Assembly: GCA_002431395.1 (NCBI GenBank)
Contig: DJEU01000028.1
Span: 1 to 34,926 of the forward strand
Direction: 5' to 3'
DNA length: 34,926 nt
Source: Lachnoclostridium sp. UBA5890
GTDB lineage: Bacteria > Bacillota > Clostridia > Lachnospirales > Lachnospiraceae
This document shows positions 32,486-34,926 of this stretch, in pieces (the first letter of the stretch is position 1; every line of letters starts with the position of its first letter). Both the position numbers and the translations under genes were made by a program. Under the pieces are notes generated by a model. That model saw only the letters and a list, made by a program, of their open reading frames with translations. It ran no database searches and was not told the DNA's origin.

Positions 32486-33747
32486 TCTTTGAGATAACGT
32501 TTATTATAGCTAGTTTATTTCAAACATATATATATTATCTGTTTAGTGCGTGTTTTTACCGGGAAAAGGCAGAACCCAAAAGAGTTTTTGAAGGTTGTTC
32601 TATCTTTTTTGTGGTAACAACGATTGCATATTTGATTTTTAATGTACCGGTTTTGAATTTTATATCTGTTGTCATTTGTGCTTTTATCATGATTTGTATC
32701 TTATATGGCGGAAAGATATCAAAAGCTGTATTAGTTACGGTGTTGACCATAGGAATGATGGCAGTTTCCGAAGCACTTGTTGCAATTTGTATTGGAGCGG
32801 TTGGAGTAAATCCGGTACAGCAAAATCCGTACTATGATTCGATTTTTGTTACGATTCTTTTGCCGGTAATACAGTATTTGATTGTAATGATCATAAGAAA
32901 CTTTGTAGGTCTGAAAAACGATGAGGCGATGCCAAAATCTTATTGGATTGTTACGGTGTCTCTTCCATTTTTGGTAACCGTTTTTATCATTATTTTGTAC
33001 ACAAAGTCAAGTCTGCCTGCGGCGTTTTTAGTAATATGCGGCATTCTTTTATTAGCAATTAATTTTATGACGATTTATCTGTATGATAATACCATCCGAA
33101 ACATGCAGGCACGAAAAGAGAATGAAATTTTGGAAGTTCAGAATCTTTGTCAGCAAAAACAGGCAGAATCCATGCAAAATATAATGGAGCAGATTCGCGG
33201 AGAACGGCATGATTTTTACAAACACATTTCTTCTTTGAACCACCTCGTTAAGACAGAAAAATATGAGGAAGCGAAAAAGTACATCAATGAATTGTGCGAA
33301 GAGCGTCATACAGTCGTTTCAAAGGTTGTCGTAGATACCGGAAATTACACACTTGACAGTATATTAAATTATGAATATGAGCGCGCGAAAAGCGAAGAAA
33401 TAGAAATTGTATATGACTGTGAAGTACCGAAAGAACTGGAACTTTCGCCAAAAGATATGAGCATTATTTTGATGAATCTTCTTGATAATGCGATTGAGGC
33501 CGTGCGCAGTGAAAAGGAAAAGAAAATTAAGTGTAGCATTTTATACAAAAAAACGCAGCTTTTGATCCGTGTAACAAATCCGTGCAGCGGGGAAGTGGGA
33601 ACGATTGGTAAGACTACGAAAAACAACACAGTAGAACATGGGTACGGGCTAAAAAATGTTGAAAAAGTGACAGATCAATATCTGGGAACAATGAAAGTGG
33701 AGAGAAAAGATAACAAATTTGATGTCAAAATAGGGCTTAATTTGTAG
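32482..33747 (+). CDS. GHKL sensor histidine kinase (AgrC-like)
   Basis: The 421-aa protein has about six membrane helices in its first 200 residues, a coiled-coil linker (about 207-235), the phosphoacceptor box ERHDFYKHISSLNHL (His near 242), and a HATPase_c domain with the N box NLLDNAIEA (about 331) and the G box HGYGLKNV (about 386). This is the AgrC/ComD/FsrC class that detects cyclic peptides. The ATG overlaps the regulator stop by four bases. Signal specificity cannot be read from sequence. Confidence 0.93.
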   Translation: MIFEITFIIASLFQTYIYYLFSACFYREKAEPKRVFEGCSIFFVVTTIAYLIFNVPVLNFISVVICAFIMICILYGGKISKAVLVTVLTIGMMAVSEALVAICIGAVGVNPVQQNPYYDSIFVTILLPVIQYLIVMIIRNFVGLKNDEAMPKSYWIVTVSLPFLVTVFIIILYTKSSLPAAFLVICGILLLAINFMTIYLYDNTIRNMQARKENEILEVQNLCQQKQAESMQNIMEQIRGERHDFYKHISSLNHLVKTEKYEEAKKYINELCEERHTVVSKVVVDTGNYTLDSILNYEYERAKSEEIEIVYDCEVPKELELSPKDMSIILMNLLDNAIEAVRSEKEKKIKCSILYKKTQLLIRVTNPCSGEVGTIGKTTKNNTVEHGYGLKNVEKVTDQYLGTMKVERKDNKFDVKIGLNL

Positions 33748-33751
33748 AAAA

Positions 33752-33821
33752 GTTGTCGTCTATCCCAAAATTGTTGTCGTCTGTCGCAATTTTCGTTTTT
33801 GTAAAAAATATGTGATATACT
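33752..33821 (+). promoter_or_regulatory. LytTR-type direct repeats and extended -10 promoter of agrD
   Basis: GTTGTCGTC occurs at 33752-33760 and 33773-33781, 21 bp apart with a 12-bp spacer, two helical turns, as in staphylococcal AgrA sites. The match extends (GTTGTCGTCTRTCSCAA). The -10 is TGATATACT (33813-33821); the -35 is poor (TCGTTT at 33793-33798). The repeats sit about 47-76 bp before the expected start, suited to activation by AgrA-like protein. Confidence 0.7.
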
Positions 33822-33848
33822 GATGCATACACAGTTCATCGAGTTTTG
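33819..33848 (+). repeat. 30-nt leader motif, copy 3 (agrD leader)
   Basis: This copy, core ACACAGTTCATCGAGTTTTG, starts at the transcription start region and is followed by a TTCATC/GATGAA hairpin (33835-33857). It ends 61 nt before agrD. Confidence 0.4.
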
Positions 33849-33909
33849 AAAGATGAATTGGTATACTTCAGTGTGTCATATTTTTTTACAAAAAAGGAGG
33901 GAAAAGAAG

Positions 33910-34068
33910 ATGAAAAAGGGACTAATTACAAAATTGATGGCAAGTTTGTCTACTGTGATGGCTTCTTTGGCAGTTGTAGTAACATCCGGATTGACAAATT
34001 CTACATGTTACCTTTTTTTGTATCAGCCGGAATTACCGGAAGGTGCAGAAAAATTACGTCGTAAATAA
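33910..34068 (+). CDS. AgrD-like cyclic autoinducing peptide precursor
   Basis: The 52-aa precursor has a basic, amphipathic N-terminal leader (MKKGLITKLMASL), a hydrophobic stretch, the signal core TNSTCYLFL (Cys33 to Leu37) and the acidic C-terminal recognition tail YQPELPEGAEKL. Spacing from Cys to the E-x-P tail equals that in S. aureus AgrD and in clostridial precursors whose ring is Cys plus four. Predicted product: thiolactone ring C-Y-L-F-L plus a short exocyclic tail of uncertain length. GGAGG is 9 nt before the ATG. It is 3 bp before agrB. Confidence 0.9.
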   Translation: MKKGLITKLMASLSTVMASLAVVVTSGLTNSTCYLFLYQPELPEGAEKLRRK

Positions 34069-34070
34069 GG

Positions 34071-34673
34071 GTGAAAAAACTTGCTGAAAAACTGGTAGAG
34101 AGCATGATGAAGTATGGAACGTTATCTAATGAAGATAAGGGAATATATGTGTTTGGGATATATCAGACAATGATTTCTGCGTTAGAGATTCTTCTCATGC
34201 TCGTTACCGGTGTTTTATGTGGAGTCGGATGGCAGTGCGTCATATTTTTAGTTAGTTTTGTCGTGTTGCGCCGATATGCGGGTGGTTATCATGCATCGAC
34301 ACTGCCACGATGTGTATTGATGTCATGGAGTATAGTATTTGGTGCCTGTATGTGGGCAAGATTTATCTTGTTTGATATTACGGTACAAAGTTTGTTGTTT
34401 CTTTTGGCAGCACTTATTGTCTTAATATACGCCCCGATTGAAGACAGCCATAAGAAATTATATGACTATGAAATACAAAAATATTGGAGATATTCTCTGA
34501 TTATATTGGGCATCTATAGCATAATATATGTATTTTTATGGATGAATGAGAAAGGAAATTATGCCCAGTGTATTGTAATTGGCAATGTTATGGTTATGAT
34601 GGTCATGATAATGTCAATGCCTTGGAGAAAGTTAAATCATATTTTTGGACGAAAGAAAAAGAACAGCCAATAA
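34071..34673 (+). CDS. AgrB-like peptide-processing membrane protease
   Basis: The 200-aa membrane protein has four to six helices and the catalytic pair His74 and Cys81 in RRYAGGYHASTLPRC, seven residues apart like the H77/C84 pair of S. aureus. It cleaves the AgrD C-terminus and forms the thiolactone. The GTG start lies 2 nt after the agrD stop; the only AAGG is adjacent, so translation must be coupled to agrD. A later ATG at 34104 lacks a ribosome site. Basic tail GRKKKNSQ. Confidence 0.93.
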   Translation: MKKLAEKLVESMMKYGTLSNEDKGIYVFGIYQTMISALEILLMLVTGVLCGVGWQCVIFLVSFVVLRRYAGGYHASTLPRCVLMSWSIVFGACMWARFILFDITVQSLLFLLAALIVLIYAPIEDSHKKLYDYEIQKYWRYSLIILGIYSIIYVFLWMNEKGNYAQCIVIGNVMVMMVMIMSMPWRKLNHIFGRKKKNSQ

Positions 34674-34744
34674 TGGAAAAGGAGTATATTGTTATTTACC
34701 TTCCAGAAAAGGTGGTGCAGGAAATGAAAGTTTTTCGGATATAA
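34673..34744 (+). CDS. Micro-ORF coupled to agrB
   Basis: A 23-aa frame, MEKEYIVIYLPEKVVQEM and a short end, begins in the TAATG overlap with the agrB stop. It has no membrane or signal feature. It could be a real small peptide, a remnant of a longer gene, or just a coupling artefact. I do not recognise it. The frame has good acidic/basic balance and no rare run. Confidence 0.35.
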   Translation: MEKEYIVIYLPEKVVQEMKVFRI

Positions 34745-34789
34745 TAATTAATAAATACAATCAAAAAACAGAAAGAGAGGACTCTAATT

Positions 34790-34926
34790 ATGAAAAGTAC
34801 AAAAGCAACAAATAAAATAGTATCATTACTGCTAGTCATGGCTATGCTGACCAGCGGTTTTTGCATTCCGCAGCCGTCTGTCCATGCCGAGACAGAAGAA
34901 ACAACCACTGTTACAAATACAAAACC
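34790..34926 (+). CDS. Secreted protein with signal peptide, cut by window edge
   Basis: Only 45 codons are visible. It begins MKSTKATNKIVSLLLVMAM, a basic N-terminus and hydrophobic core, with a cleavage site likely after VHA (about residue 31), then a Glu/Thr-rich stretch ETEETTTVTNT, as in surface or large extracellular proteins. The ribosome site is AGAGAGG, about 9 nt upstream. With no terminator seen after agrB, it may be in the agrDB transcript and is a candidate quorum-sensing output. Confidence 0.8.
   Translation, partial: MKSTKATNKIVSLLLVMAMLTSGFCIPQPSVHAETEETTTVTNTK

Noticed and set aside
33846..34064. Plus-strand 72-aa frame overlapping agrD
   Set aside because: It is in another frame, lacks a ribosome site and has no family features; agrD has a strong ribosome site and conserved signal core.
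1..34926. CRISPR array or phage attachment site
   Set aside because: No regularly spaced direct repeats and no integrase or tRNA-end duplication seen.

Overview
This window looks like the chromosomal replication-origin region of a low-GC, anaerobic, gut-type member of the Firmicutes, most likely a Lachnospiraceae bacterium. The evidence is the classic origin gene order (gyrA, gyrB, recF, S4 protein, dnaN, dnaA | rpmH, rnpA, yidD, yidC, jag, mnmE, mnmG, rsmG, parA, parB), perfect parS palindromes, DnaA boxes, a two-subunit iron-sulphur fumarase, a DUF6472-type protein and a DUF4446-type protein. Family-level assignment is inference from gene content and protein style; no database search was run.

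Left arm (1-12032, nearly all minus strand). The dnaA-dnaN-S4-recF-gyrB-gyrA cluster is tightly packed and runs into fumarase alpha, a 57-aa four-cysteine protein, a tRNA-dihydrouridine synthase and fumarase beta. A tRNA-Ser(GCU) with its own promoter and terminator, an ECF-transporter S component and a very strong stable-RNA-type promoter firing off the left edge follow. The dnaA-dnaN gap holds DnaA boxes, a DnaA-trio-like run of six triplets and an AT-rich unwinding stretch, so it is the likely oriC unwinding site.

Right arm, housekeeping part (12033-23112, plus strand). rpmH to jag and mnmE to parB carry ribosome, membrane-insertion, tRNA-modification and chromosome-segregation genes. One parS lies inside the end of mnmG and another just before parA. 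A tRNA-Lys(CUU) and an AI-2E-family permease follow.

Right arm, mixed part (23113-31660). It contains trmB, an HD-GYP phosphodiesterase, a D-Ala-D-Ala carboxypeptidase, a nested palindromic element, a perfect hairpin carrying two DnaA boxes, and a small coiled-coil protein. A ZTP (pfl) riboswitch then controls a PurO-type IMP cyclohydrolase and a stand-alone AICAR transformylase: the riboswitch senses the intermediate that the second gene consumes. A minus-strand AraC regulator / GH27 alpha-galactosidase / small zinc-type protein operon follows.

Right edge (31700-34926). This is a complete Agr-like peptide quorum-sensing locus in the order response regulator, sensor kinase, peptide precursor, processing protease. 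Between kinase and peptide lies a promoter preceded by two 9-bp direct repeats 21 bp apart, the geometry of LytTR/AgrA binding sites. The predicted signal is a five-residue thiolactone ring, Cys-Tyr-Leu-Phe-Leu. A 23-codon micro-ORF overlaps the end of agrB, and a secreted protein cut by the window edge comes next. This locus is the best candidate for an undescribed system.
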